Positions 42,499-51,473 of a DNA stretch of 64,000 nt are shown here, in pieces. Each line of letters begins with the position of its first letter. Positions within the stretch are counted from its first letter, which is position 1. The position numbers were made by a program, and so were the translations under genes. This DNA is from an uncultured Eubacteriales bacterium (GTDB lineage: Bacteria > Bacillota > Clostridia > Lachnospirales > Cellulosilyticaceae): assembly GCA_900551325.1 (NCBI GenBank), contig URVM01000015.1, positions 17,903-81,902 of the forward strand, written 5' to 3'. The notes under the pieces were generated by a model. That model saw only the letters and a list, made by a program, of their open reading frames with translations, was not told the origin of the DNA and searched no databases.

Positions 42499-42560
42499 TT
42501 TAATAAATGAAAAGAAAAAATGACAAAAATAAATAACAAGAATGAATGATAAACATAAAT

Positions 42561-42603
42561 AAAGAGGGACATAGTCTATACAAACTATGTTCCTCTTTGT
42601 TTA
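42561..42603. terminator. Bidirectional terminator between the regulator and the BceB-like gene
   Basis: AAAGAGGGACATAGT/ACTATGTTCCTCTTT stem, 8-nt loop, T-rich on both sides; shared by the convergent genes. Confidence 0.8.
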
Positions 42604-42607
42604 TAGA

Positions 42608-44620
42608 TTATTTTCTATTTAGAATAATATTCTTAGCTGTTATATAGGTAGTTAAGAAGTAGCCACCATATATAATAACTAGGAAGAGCGCAGTAACAAA
42701 GGTGGTTGTGCCTAAAGATAGGCTACCAAATTTTTGTACAAATTTATTGGTAATACCAATACCTACACTTGCATGAATAAGGGCAAGGCTTAATGGTGCA
42801 AAAAAGTAAATAGCAATTTGGGCGAATAAGGAACGTTTAAGAGTGCTGTAAGGTACACCTAATTTACGAAGAAGTTCATAGTGAGTAGTATGATCAGTCA
42901 CTTCAAGAAGCTGCTGTAAAGCCAAAATAGCTGCACTAGCAATAAGGAATACGAATCCAATGTATATACCAATATAGGTTACCATAGTAGAAAGTCCAAA
43001 TGCAGATTCGTAGGCATCCAGTTTAGTAGTAGCAGGTCTAAAAAAGTTTGGATTACTACGAGTCATATCTTCTATAGCTTGCTTGAAAATTACCTCACAA
43101 GCTTCTTTATCATCTAAGTAGCTTATATTTAAGTAGCTACCATAGATAGGACTAGCTTCTAAGAATTGGTCATTTACAATTAAGGTCATCACATTACTTG
43201 AAAAATAGGCAGTCTCATAGGAGAAAATAAGAGGTTCGTTAGTTTTAGGTAATAAGACTACCCCATTTAGTATAAGCTGTTTCTCATTCTTTAGGATATC
43301 TTTAATACCAGGAATAAATGTATCTAAGTTTGTAGAAAGAGCATATTCATTCTCCTCTAGAGTAATAGGTGAAGCACCTTGGAGTATAAGAAGTTTGTTA
43401 AAGTCAGAAAGCTTAATTGCATTTATGGCTGCATCCTCTTTAAAGTCGTAACGATTACTTTGGGTAGCCATAAAATCTGCATCAAAAACATCACTATAGT
43501 GGATTGGTGATTGGTATATATTAAATTCTAAGTAATCTTTAGCAATTGTTTCAAGAGGAAAACCGTTATCTACAAGTAAAGAGGTCAAAGATTCTTCGTC
43601 TTCCCAAGAGAAGAAAGTTGCATCATAGGGTGTATTTGCCTCTAGATTAGAAGTAAGTGTTTTACTCATACTAAGTCCTGTAGATAACACGCCTAAAGTA
43701 AAAAAGAGCATTAGGCAAATAATGGTCATAGACAGGTGATGGGTACGGATTTTACTCATGACTTGTTTTACTACAAATAAATTCACATTGTTGTAATAAA
43801 ATTTCTTATACTTCAAACAAAGTCTAGAAACTATACCAGCCAGTGAGAAGAAAAACAAGTAAGTACCTATACAGCCTAGTACAATAGAAATGAATAAGGT
43901 CATATCAAAGGTTTGTAAACCATTGGCTTTAGCCAGTTTATAAGACACTACTAAGGTTACAAGAGATAAGATAAATAAAATACAAGTTATAAAGAACTTA
44001 GGCATTTTGAGTGTTTCATTTTTCTTATCACCGTGTAAAAGATCAATCAGTTTATATTTTGAAATAGTAATTGTATTGAAAATCATAACTACTAGGAAAA
44101 GTACAATAAAAAATATAATTGTTTTAAGGGCTGCACTTGCTGAGAATACAAAAGTAAAGTTCTTTAAGTTTACTTCAAAAAGTTGAGCCGTTACAATGGA
44201 CAGACCTTGTGATAAAAAGGTGCCTAAAATTAATCCAACTAAAAGGGAGAATAATGCAATAGCAAGAGACTCCATTATAAGGAGAAGATTTACTTTGTTA
44301 CGTTCCATACCTAAAGTTAAATAAAGACCCAGTTCCTTTTTTCGTCTACGTACTAAGAAGTGGTTGGCGTAAATCATTAAGAAGCCTAAAATGAAAGCCA
44401 CAAATAAAGAGACAACTCCCATAATAGTAGTAAGCATCTTCATAATTTCAAGTTGAGATGCTGTAATTTCTAGCATGGCCTGTTGAGTTTCTAGAGCATT
44501 AAACATGTAGAAGATACATACACCAAAGGTTAACGTTAAAAAGTAAATCATATAATCTTTGAAACTACGTTTAGCGTTGCGAAGAGAAAGCTTAAAGAAC
44601 ATTGTGTGTATCACCTCCAA
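42608..44620 (-). CDS. BceB-like ABC transporter permease (FtsX/MacB family)
   Basis: 670-residue permease with about ten transmembrane helices. There is an N-terminal FtsX domain (helices near 20-40, 55-80, 105-130, 150-175), and a large extracellular domain of about 200 residues (about 320-520) after helix 7, the mark of BceB peptide-resistance transporters. C-terminal helices follow. Its start overlaps the ATPase gene by 29 nt. With the BceS-like kinase and BceR-like regulator it likely senses and removes cell-wall-active peptides. The actual ligand is unknown. Confidence 0.9.
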   Translation of the reverse strand: MEVIHTMFFKLSLRNAKRSFKDYMIYFLTLTFGVCIFYMFNALETQQAMLEITASQLEIMKMLTTIMGVVSLFVAFILGFLMIYANHFLVRRRKKELGLYLTLGMERNKVNLLLIMESLAIALFSLLVGLILGTFLSQGLSIVTAQLFEVNLKNFTFVFSASAALKTIIFFIVLFLVVMIFNTITISKYKLIDLLHGDKKNETLKMPKFFITCILFILSLVTLVVSYKLAKANGLQTFDMTLFISIVLGCIGTYLFFFSLAGIVSRLCLKYKKFYYNNVNLFVVKQVMSKIRTHHLSMTIICLMLFFTLGVLSTGLSMSKTLTSNLEANTPYDATFFSWEDEESLTSLLVDNGFPLETIAKDYLEFNIYQSPIHYSDVFDADFMATQSNRYDFKEDAAINAIKLSDFNKLLILQGASPITLEENEYALSTNLDTFIPGIKDILKNEKQLILNGVVLLPKTNEPLIFSYETAYFSSNVMTLIVNDQFLEASPIYGSYLNISYLDDKEACEVIFKQAIEDMTRSNPNFFRPATTKLDAYESAFGLSTMVTYIGIYIGFVFLIASAAILALQQLLEVTDHTTHYELLRKLGVPYSTLKRSLFAQIAIYFFAPLSLALIHASVGIGITNKFVQKFGSLSLGTTTFVTALFLVIIYGGYFLTTYITAKNIILNRK

Positions 44621-45374
44621 GAAGGGTCACTACTTCTATAATACGATTAAAGAAAACCTTGCGGTCATCTGAACCACGCATAAGCTCAGTGAAAATTCTT
44701 CCGTCTTTAATAAAAAGAATACGTTTGGCATAGCTTGCTGTAAAGGCATCATGAGTAACCATCATTATAGTAGCTTCAAGATTGGTATTTAAGAACTCCA
44801 GACTTTCAAGAAGCATGCGAGAAGCCTTAGAGTCAAGAGCACCTGTAGGTTCATCAGCTAAAATAAGTGAAGGATTAGTAATAATAGCACGAGCACAAGC
44901 TACACGTTGCCTTTGCCCACCAGAAAGCTGGTAAGGGTATTTAGAAAGAATTTCTTCAATTCCTAGTTGGCGAGCAAGAGTATAAATACGCTCCTCAATT
45001 TCTTTAGGTGTTACTTTTAAAATTGTAAGAGCGAGGGCAATGTTTTCAAAGGCAGTTAATGTATCTAGGAGATTAAAATCTTGGAAAATAAACCCTAGGT
45101 GATTGCGACGAAACTGAGCTAATTTTTTCTCTGAAAGAGTAGTAATATCATTTCCATCTATGATAATATGGCCGCTTGTAACTGTATCAATGGTAGAAAT
45201 ACAGTTTAGAAGGGTTGTTTTACCACTTCCAGAAGGCCCCATAATAGCTATAAACTCACCTTTTTCTACTTCTAGACTAATATGGTCTAGAGCTTTAGTT
45301 AAATTTCCTTTTGAGCCGTAGTATTTTTGAATTTGTTCAACTTTTAAAAGTGATTGTGATAGATTAATATTCAT
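44592..45374 (-). CDS. BceA-like ABC transporter ATP-binding protein
   Basis: 260-residue ATPase of the MacB/LolD subtype. Walker A GPSGSGKTTLLN, Q-loop FIFQDFNLLD, signature LSGGQRQRVACARAI, Walker B LILADEPTGALD and H-loop VTHD are all present. The RBS AGGAGG overlaps the stop codon of the small ORF at 45385-45444, so translation may be coupled. It overlaps the permease gene by 29 nt. Confidence 0.94.
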   Translation of the reverse strand: MNINLSQSLLKVEQIQKYYGSKGNLTKALDHISLEVEKGEFIAIMGPSGSGKTTLLNCISTIDTVTSGHIIIDGNDITTLSEKKLAQFRRNHLGFIFQDFNLLDTLTAFENIALALTILKVTPKEIEERIYTLARQLGIEEILSKYPYQLSGGQRQRVACARAIITNPSLILADEPTGALDSKASRMLLESLEFLNTNLEATIMMVTHDAFTASYAKRILFIKDGRIFTELMRGSDDRKVFFNRIIEVVTLLGGDTHNVL

Positions 45375-45384
45375 AGTAAACCTC

Positions 45385-45444
45385 CTATTTCATTCCGTTA
45401 ATAAGATAAGCTACACCAAATGAAACTTTTCTTAAATAATCCAT
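45385..45444 (-). CDS. 19-residue small ORF upstream of the BceA-like gene
   Basis: The minus strand reads ATG...TAG, encoding MDYLRKVSFGVAYLINGMK. An ideal GGAGGT lies 7 nt upstream of the ATG, and the stop codon overlaps the RBS of the ATPase gene. The peptide has a basic start and a hydrophobic middle, so it could lie on or in the membrane. It may be a functional micro-peptide or a coupling leader peptide. No homologue is known to me. Confidence rests on RBS and spacing only. Confidence 0.6.
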   Translation of the reverse strand: MDYLRKVSFGVAYLINGMK

Positions 45445-45524
45445 TTCGAGTACCTCCATAATTTATTTATTTGGATATACTTATGATACAAGGATATAAA
45501 TGAAGGTGCGATGGATTAAACTAA

Positions 45525-45554
45525 CATGTAACTTACAAATTTGTAAGTTACATG
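45525..45554. promoter_or_regulatory. Perfect 30-bp palindrome upstream of the small ORF and BceAB-like genes
   Basis: Arms 45525-45539 (CATGTAACTTACAAA) and 45540-45554 are perfect reverse complements with no spacer. It lies 5 bp after the kinase stop codon and about 80 bp before the small ORF start. TGTAAC...GTTACA half-sites resemble the inverted-repeat style of BceR-type operators. With no T-run after it, operator fits better than terminator, but both are possible. Confidence 0.55.
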
Positions 45555-45559
45555 AATAG

Positions 45560-46576
45560 CTAATTAGAAAGAAGATGGAACTTACCTTTAGGAAAAGAAA
45601 GTGTAATAGATGTACCTTCATGTATAGTAGACTCTATGCTAATAGTTAAACCTAATTTGTGTGCAAGTTTATTACAAAGGTAGAGGCCCATTCCAGTTGA
45701 CTTACCGTATAAACGTCCATTCTCACCAGTAAATCCTTTATCAAAAACGCGGCTTAAGTCACTTTCAGGAATACCAATACCATTATCTGTTATGGTAAGC
45801 TGGACAGAGTTTTCGAGGGCAGTAGCAGAAAGTGTAATTCGTTTATCAGGTTTGTCTAGATACTTTAAAGCGTTAGATAAAATTTGGCCTAACATAAATT
45901 CTAGCCATTTGGAATCACTATAAATAGTGTAGTCTTCTATATTTAGTTTCAATTCTACGTGCAGGTTAATAAAACTTTTAGAATGCTTTCTAATAACCTT
46001 ATATACTATTTGTTTTAATGAAAGTTCTTTAATAATATAATCTTTTTCTGTTAGATGGCTTCTAGAATAAAAGAGGACTTGTTCAATATAATTATTAATT
46101 TTATCAATTTCTTCATCTATACTTAAAATTTCAGGGGTAGGGTGATTTTCTATAATAAGTTTAGCAGAAGCTATAGGTGTTTTGATTTCATGAATCCAAA
46201 GTTCAATATATTCTTCATACTCTATTTGAAGTCTTTTATAGTAATCAATTGTATCATTCATAGATTTATTAGTAGCCCTTAAAGTATGATAAAGAATTTG
46301 ACCTTCTAAAAATTCAGGCTCATCTATGACTTCGGAAAGTAAATATTTTTGGTCTAAAGAATGAAGTTCAGTTTTTACTTGATTGTAGTAAGTAGATTTC
46401 TTTATAAATTCATGGATTAAAATAAATACAAAGGCACTTATAAAAATAAGATTAAAAAAAACAATAGAATATGGTGGTAAGTGCATTACTACAAAAAATA
46501 AACTAAGAAAGATTAAAAGACTTATATAGACAATTAAAGCTAGTAATTTAGAGCGTAAAAATGATTTAAAAGACAT
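45560..46576 (-). CDS. Intramembrane-sensing histidine kinase, BceS-like
   Basis: 338 residues. Two N-terminal transmembrane helices (about 10-30 and 35-55) separated by a very short loop, so no extracellular sensor, the intramembrane-sensing layout. The H-box is ELWIHEIKTPIASAKL (phosphorylatable His), then the N-box SNALKYLDKP, G1 DNGIGIP and G2 GKSTGMGLYL. In known modules such kinases detect transport activity of the BceAB complex. It precedes the small ORF and ABC genes on the same strand. Confidence 0.92.
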   Translation of the reverse strand: MSFKSFLRSKLLALIVYISLLIFLSLFFVVMHLPPYSIVFFNLIFISAFVFILIHEFIKKSTYYNQVKTELHSLDQKYLLSEVIDEPEFLEGQILYHTLRATNKSMNDTIDYYKRLQIEYEEYIELWIHEIKTPIASAKLIIENHPTPEILSIDEEIDKINNYIEQVLFYSRSHLTEKDYIIKELSLKQIVYKVIRKHSKSFINLHVELKLNIEDYTIYSDSKWLEFMLGQILSNALKYLDKPDKRITLSATALENSVQLTITDNGIGIPESDLSRVFDKGFTGENGRLYGKSTGMGLYLCNKLAHKLGLTISIESTIHEGTSITLSFPKGKFHLLSN

Positions 46577-46856
46577 AATAAAACTCCTTTATAACATAAA
46601 AGTAAAATAATCTATTTTTAATATAACTTATCTCTAAGTAAAGGTATACGGGGAGGGAAAAGTTGTAAAGCATAAGTATTTCCATAAACCAAACTATCCA
46701 GGGTAGGGCAAAAGATGATATAATAAGACACTAGAATAGAATATAAGAGCTATTCTTCCAGATAAAAAGAATATATAGATGTATTATAAGTTTGTAATAT
46801 AAATAGATGTATTTGTGATAATAATTATAAAATTAGTTTGAAGGAGGGAGACTTCT

Positions 46857-49800
46857 ATGAATAAACCATTTACCCATCTACATGTACATACAGAATATAG
46901 CTTGTTAGATGGATCTGCTAAAATTAAAGACTTACTAAAAAAGGCAAAAGAACTAGGGATGGAGTCTCTTGCTATTACAGACCATGGTGTTATGTATGGA
47001 GCTATAGATTTCTATAAAGCTGCACTTGAGATTGGGATTAAGCCTATTATTGGTTGTGAAGTATATGTATCTCCAAGAACCAGATTTGATAAAGAAAAAG
47101 AAGATGGTAGATATAACCACTTAGTATTACTTGCAAAAGATAATGAAGGTTATCAAAATCTTATAAAGATGGTTTCACAAGGTTTTACAGAAGGATTTTA
47201 TCGTAAACCTCGTATTGATTTAGACCTTTTACGTGAACATCATCATGGACTTATTGCCCTAGGTGCATGTTTAGCAGGACCTGTTTCACGTCCACTTTTA
47301 GAAGATAATTATGAAAAGGCTAAATCACAGGCTTTATTATACAATGAAGTTATGGGAGAAGGTAACTTTTATCTTGAACTTCAAGACCATGGTATGAAAG
47401 AGCAGGCAAAAGTAAATCAACTTACTATGCGTCTAGCTGAAGAGACAGGTTTACCACTTGTTGTTACCAATGACGTACATTATATCCTAGAAGAAGATGC
47501 TAATCCTCATGAAGTTTTACTATGTATCCAAACAGGTAAGACCATGCTTGATGATGATCGTATGATTTATGAAGGTGGTCAGTATTATTTAAAAAGTCCA
47601 GAACAAATGTATGAGCTCTTCCCATATGCTAAAGAAGCTTTAGAAAATACAGCTTCTATTGCTGAGCGTTGTAATGTAAGTTTTCAGTTTCATGACCTTA
47701 AATTACCAAGCTTTGATGTACCTACAGAGGAAGAACCAAAAGATTATTTAAGACGTCTTTGCTTTGAAGGCCTAGAAATGCGCTACAAAGATGTAACAGA
47801 TGAGCTTAAAGAGCGTCTAGAGTATGAATTAGATGTTATTATCCAAATGGGATTTGTAGATTACTTCTTAATTGTAAGTGACTTCATTAAATATGCTAAA
47901 AGAAATCAGATTCCAGTAGGGCCAGGACGTGGATCGGCAGCAGGAAGTATTGTAGCCTATACACTTGAAATTACAGATATTGACCCAATTAAATATAGTC
48001 TACTCTTTGAGCGTTTCTTAAACCCAGAACGTATTAGCATGCCTGATATAGATATTGACTTTTGTTATGAACGACGCCAAGAGGTTATAGATTATGTTAT
48101 TAGAAAGTACGGAGAAGAGCGTGTAGCACAAATTGTAACCTTTGGTACCATGTCTGCAAAAGCTGTTATACGTGACGTAGGACGAGCTATTAACATGCCT
48201 TATCCAGAAGTAGACCGTATTGCCAAGATGATTCCAAATGAGCTAAAGATGACTATTACAAAAGCTTTAGATATGAATGAGGAATTAAGTAACTTATATG
48301 AAACAGACGAAAAGGTAGCTTATCTTATTAATACAGCCCTTAAACTAGAAGGTTTACCACGTCACTCATCAACTCATGCAGCAGGTGTTGTTATTTCTAA
48401 AAAGCCTGTTGTAGAATACGTACCGCTTAGTGCCAGTGATGGTGCAGTAACAACACAATACCCTATGACTACCTTAGAAGAACTAGGTCTTCTAAAAATG
48501 GACTTCTTAGGTCTTAGAACACTAACTGTTATTGATAATGCAGTGAAGCTAGTCAAGTTAAATCACGGTGTAGAACTAGATATGCATACCATTGACTATG
48601 AAGATCCAAAGGTATATCAGATGATTGCATCAGGAAATACAGAAGGGATCTTCCAGTTAGAAAGTGCAGGGATGAAATCCTTCATGAAGGAACTTTGTCC
48701 AGAAAATCTAGAAGATATTATTGCTGGTGTATCCTTATACCGACCAGGTCCTATGGACTTTATTCCTAAGTATGTAGAAGGTAAGAAGGATAAACATAGT
48801 ATTACTTATACTCATCCAAGTCTTAAACCTATTCTAGAAAATACTTATGGATGTATCGTTTATCAAGAACAGGTTATGCAAATTGTTCGAGATTTAGCTG
48901 GATATAGTTTAGGAAGAAGTGACTTACTACGTCGTGCTATGGGTAAAAAGAAAACAGATGTAATGGCAAAGGAGCGAGAAATCTTCTTAAATGGAGATGG
49001 AGGAGAAGTTCCAGGAGCTATTGCAAATGGTATTCCTAAAGAAGTAGCAAATCAAATCTTTGATGATATGATTGACTTTGCTAAATATGCCTTTAATAAA
49101 TCTCATGCTGCTTGTTATGCAGTTGTAGCTTATCAAACTGCTTATTTAAAGACTTATTATAAGGTAGAGTTTATGGCAGCTCTTATGACTTCTGTTATGG
49201 ATGTAACCCCAAAGGTAAGACAGTATATTGATAGTTGTAAGAAGCTTGGTATACAAGTTGTAGCACCTCACATTAACGAAGGTTATGCTTACTTTAGTAC
49301 GAAGAACAATCGTATTATGTACGGTTTGGCAGCTATTAAAAATGTAGGTAAAAATGTTATTGACCGTATTGTAGAAGAAAGAGACAAAAATGGTCCATTT
49401 AAAAGCTTAACAGACTTCTACAATCGTATGGATTCTAAAGATGTGAATAAACGTTGTGTGGAAAGTCTCATTCTAGCAGGTGCCTTTGATGAGTTTGGTG
49501 GTAGACGTAGTCAGTATATGGCAGCTTATAAACAAATAGCAGACGGTATTGCTACCAATCGTAAAAATAATATTCAAGGACAAATTAATTTATTTGCTCT
49601 AGGTATGGAAGAAGAAGATAATCTGAATCAAGATCATCTTCCTAATATCCCAGAGTTTGATATGAAGGAAATCCTAAATTACGAAAAAGAAGTTATGGGT
49701 ATTTATTTAAGTGGCCATCCACTTGATAAAGTAAATAACCAGCTTGAACGTTATATTTCTCATCATGCAGTTGATTTAGAAATAAGCCAGGAACAAGAAG

Positions 49801-50342
49801 AAGATGTATCTTCAGAGTATAAGCTAACAGATGGTCAACAAGTAATGGTAGGAGGACTATTGGCTGAGAAAAAAGTAATTTTTACTAAGACAAATAAGAA
49901 AATGGCCTTTTTAACTATTGAAGATACAACAGGTTCTTTAGAATGTATTGTATTTCCAAATCAATACGAGAAATTTGAACGTTTAAACCAAGAGCATGTA
50001 TTTATTATAAAAGGACATATTTCTATTAAAGAAGAGGAAGCTGCTGTCGTTTTAGTAGATGATATTACAACATTAGAAGCACTTCTTAACCCTGAGGAAG
50101 AGGGGGAATGTTTACTTTTACGTCTTGATGAAAATAAAAGGACCGAGGAGATACGTAATCAGCTACTAGCTATCTTTATAAAATACCCAGGTAAGACCAA
50201 AGTAGTAGTGGAATCTCTGGAAAATCATGTAAAAAAAGCCTTTCCACCAAGATACAACATTAGAATTTGCGAACAAATTGTACAGGAGCTTAGGAATGTT
50301 GTAGGCAATGAATGTGTAGTACTACCAAAATCAATTGAATAA
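46857..50342 (+). CDS. dnaE: DNA polymerase III alpha subunit (DnaE type)
   Basis: 1161 residues. N-terminal PHP domain (HLHVHTEYSLLDG, AITDHGVMYGA), polymerase core with GPGRGSAAGS and catalytic aspartates PDIDIDF (about 397-403), tandem helix-hairpin-helix (YGLAAIKNVGKNVIDRIVEE) and C-terminal OB domain (VMVGGLLAEKKVIFTKTNKKMAFLTIED). RBS GGAGGGAG. In low-GC Firmicutes DnaE works beside PolC, which is not in this window. The 280-nt upstream gap shows only a TATAAT near 46720 and AT-rich sequence. Confidence 0.97.
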   Translation: MNKPFTHLHVHTEYSLLDGSAKIKDLLKKAKELGMESLAITDHGVMYGAIDFYKAALEIGIKPIIGCEVYVSPRTRFDKEKEDGRYNHLVLLAKDNEGYQNLIKMVSQGFTEGFYRKPRIDLDLLREHHHGLIALGACLAGPVSRPLLEDNYEKAKSQALLYNEVMGEGNFYLELQDHGMKEQAKVNQLTMRLAEETGLPLVVTNDVHYILEEDANPHEVLLCIQTGKTMLDDDRMIYEGGQYYLKSPEQMYELFPYAKEALENTASIAERCNVSFQFHDLKLPSFDVPTEEEPKDYLRRLCFEGLEMRYKDVTDELKERLEYELDVIIQMGFVDYFLIVSDFIKYAKRNQIPVGPGRGSAAGSIVAYTLEITDIDPIKYSLLFERFLNPERISMPDIDIDFCYERRQEVIDYVIRKYGEERVAQIVTFGTMSAKAVIRDVGRAINMPYPEVDRIAKMIPNELKMTITKALDMNEELSNLYETDEKVAYLINTALKLEGLPRHSSTHAAGVVISKKPVVEYVPLSASDGAVTTQYPMTTLEELGLLKMDFLGLRTLTVIDNAVKLVKLNHGVELDMHTIDYEDPKVYQMIASGNTEGIFQLESAGMKSFMKELCPENLEDIIAGVSLYRPGPMDFIPKYVEGKKDKHSITYTHPSLKPILENTYGCIVYQEQVMQIVRDLAGYSLGRSDLLRRAMGKKKTDVMAKEREIFLNGDGGEVPGAIANGIPKEVANQIFDDMIDFAKYAFNKSHAACYAVVAYQTAYLKTYYKVEFMAALMTSVMDVTPKVRQYIDSCKKLGIQVVAPHINEGYAYFSTKNNRIMYGLAAIKNVGKNVIDRIVEERDKNGPFKSLTDFYNRMDSKDVNKRCVESLILAGAFDEFGGRRSQYMAAYKQIADGIATNRKNNIQGQINLFALGMEEEDNLNQDHLPNIPEFDMKEILNYEKEVMGIYLSGHPLDKVNNQLERYISHHAVDLEISQEQEEDVSSEYKLTDGQQVMVGGLLAEKKVIFTKTNKKMAFLTIEDTTGSLECIVFPNQYEKFERLNQEHVFIIKGHISIKEEEAAVVLVDDITTLEALLNPEEEGECLLLRLDENKRTEEIRNQLLAIFIKYPGKTKVVVESLENHVKKAFPPRYNIRICEQIVQELRNVVGNECVVLPKSIE

Positions 50343-50364
50343 TATTGCAATTTTCCATATAGTT

Positions 50365-50394
50365 TTGTACAATTATAGACGATTAAGATATAAT
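50365..50394 (+). promoter_or_regulatory. Promoter of pfkA-pyk
   Basis: TTGTAC (50365-50370), 18-bp spacer, TATAAT (50389-50394), about 70 nt before pfkA. Confidence 0.55.
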
Positions 50395-50463
50395 GCGAAT
50401 AATTTTTTTAAAGGCAATTGAGGTAAGTAGATAAACATATTATAGCAACAGGAGGTTGTATCT

Positions 50464-51435
50464 ATGAGTCAGAAAGTATCAACAATAGGTGTCTTAACAA
50501 GTGGTGGGGATGCACCAGGTATGAATGCAGCTATTCGTTCTGTTGTAAGAACTGCTATTGCGCGTGGTATTAAAGTAATGGGGATTCGTAAAGGATATAA
50601 TGGATTACTTGCAGGTGATGTATTTGAAATGGATTCACGTAGTGTATCAGATATTATACAACGTGGAGGAACAATTCTTCAAACTGCCAGATGCGCTGAG
50701 TTTAGAACAGCAGAAGGCCAAAAAAGAGGCGCTGATATGTGCCGTGTATTTGGAATAGATGGACTTGTAGTTATTGGAGGAGATGGTTCTTTCCAAGGTG
50801 CGGAAAAACTTGCAAATCTAGGCATTAATACCATAGGTGTTCCAGGTACTATTGACCTGGATATTGCTTGTACAGAATACACTATTGGCTTTGATACAGC
50901 TGTTAATACGGCTATGGATGCAATTAATAAAATTCGCGATACTTCTACTTCTCATCAAAGATGTTCTGTTGTAGAGGTTATGGGACGTAATGCTGGATTT
51001 ATAGCATTATGGTGTGGTATTAACTCTGGAGCAGAGTTAGTGTTATTACCAGAAGTAGCAAGACTATCAGATGAAGAAATAGTTAAAAAGATTATAGAAA
51101 ATAAACATAAAGGTAAAAAGCATTTCCTTATAGTTTCAGCAGAAGGAGTAGGTGGTTCAGATAAGCTTGCTAAAACTATTGAAAATATGACAGGCATTGA
51201 AACACGTGCAACAATCTTAGGTCACCTTCAAAGAGGTGGTTCACCAACAGCTGTAGATAGAATGCATGCATCTATGATGGGTGCAAAAGCAGTAGATTTA
51301 CTTTGTGAAGGTAAGGCAAAGCGTGTTGTGGCTTATGTTAAAGGGGAATACGTAGATTATGACATCAATGAAGCACTGAAAATGAGTAAGCAATTAGATC
51401 CTTATATGTATAGCTTAGCAGGTATTCTTTGCTAG
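50464..51435 (+). CDS. pfkA: ATP-dependent 6-phosphofructokinase
   Basis: Glycolytic phosphofructokinase, 323 residues (E. coli PfkA 320). LTSGGDAPGMNAAIR binds ATP, GGDGS (105-109) has the Gly typical of ATP users, and PGTID carries catalytic Asp131. The usual Asn after it (TIDND) is Leu132 here (TIDLD). MGRNAGF and the allosteric-site arginine segment HLQRGG are present. RBS AGGAGG. It is followed 38 nt later by pyk in a glycolytic pair. The window's other PFK at 8.7 kb is of the PPi type. Confidence 0.95.
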   Translation: MSQKVSTIGVLTSGGDAPGMNAAIRSVVRTAIARGIKVMGIRKGYNGLLAGDVFEMDSRSVSDIIQRGGTILQTARCAEFRTAEGQKRGADMCRVFGIDGLVVIGGDGSFQGAEKLANLGINTIGVPGTIDLDIACTEYTIGFDTAVNTAMDAINKIRDTSTSHQRCSVVEVMGRNAGFIALWCGINSGAELVLLPEVARLSDEEIVKKIIENKHKGKKHFLIVSAEGVGGSDKLAKTIENMTGIETRATILGHLQRGGSPTAVDRMHASMMGAKAVDLLCEGKAKRVVAYVKGEYVDYDINEALKMSKQLDPYMYSLAGILC

Positions 51436-51473
51436 ACCCTAAATTAAATAAATAATTCAAAGGGAGAAAAACG

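Noticed and set aside
42608..46576. Macrolide exporter MacAB
   Set aside because: The permease has a large extracellular insert and ten helices and is paired with an intramembrane-sensing kinase, which fits BceAB; no MacA gene is present.
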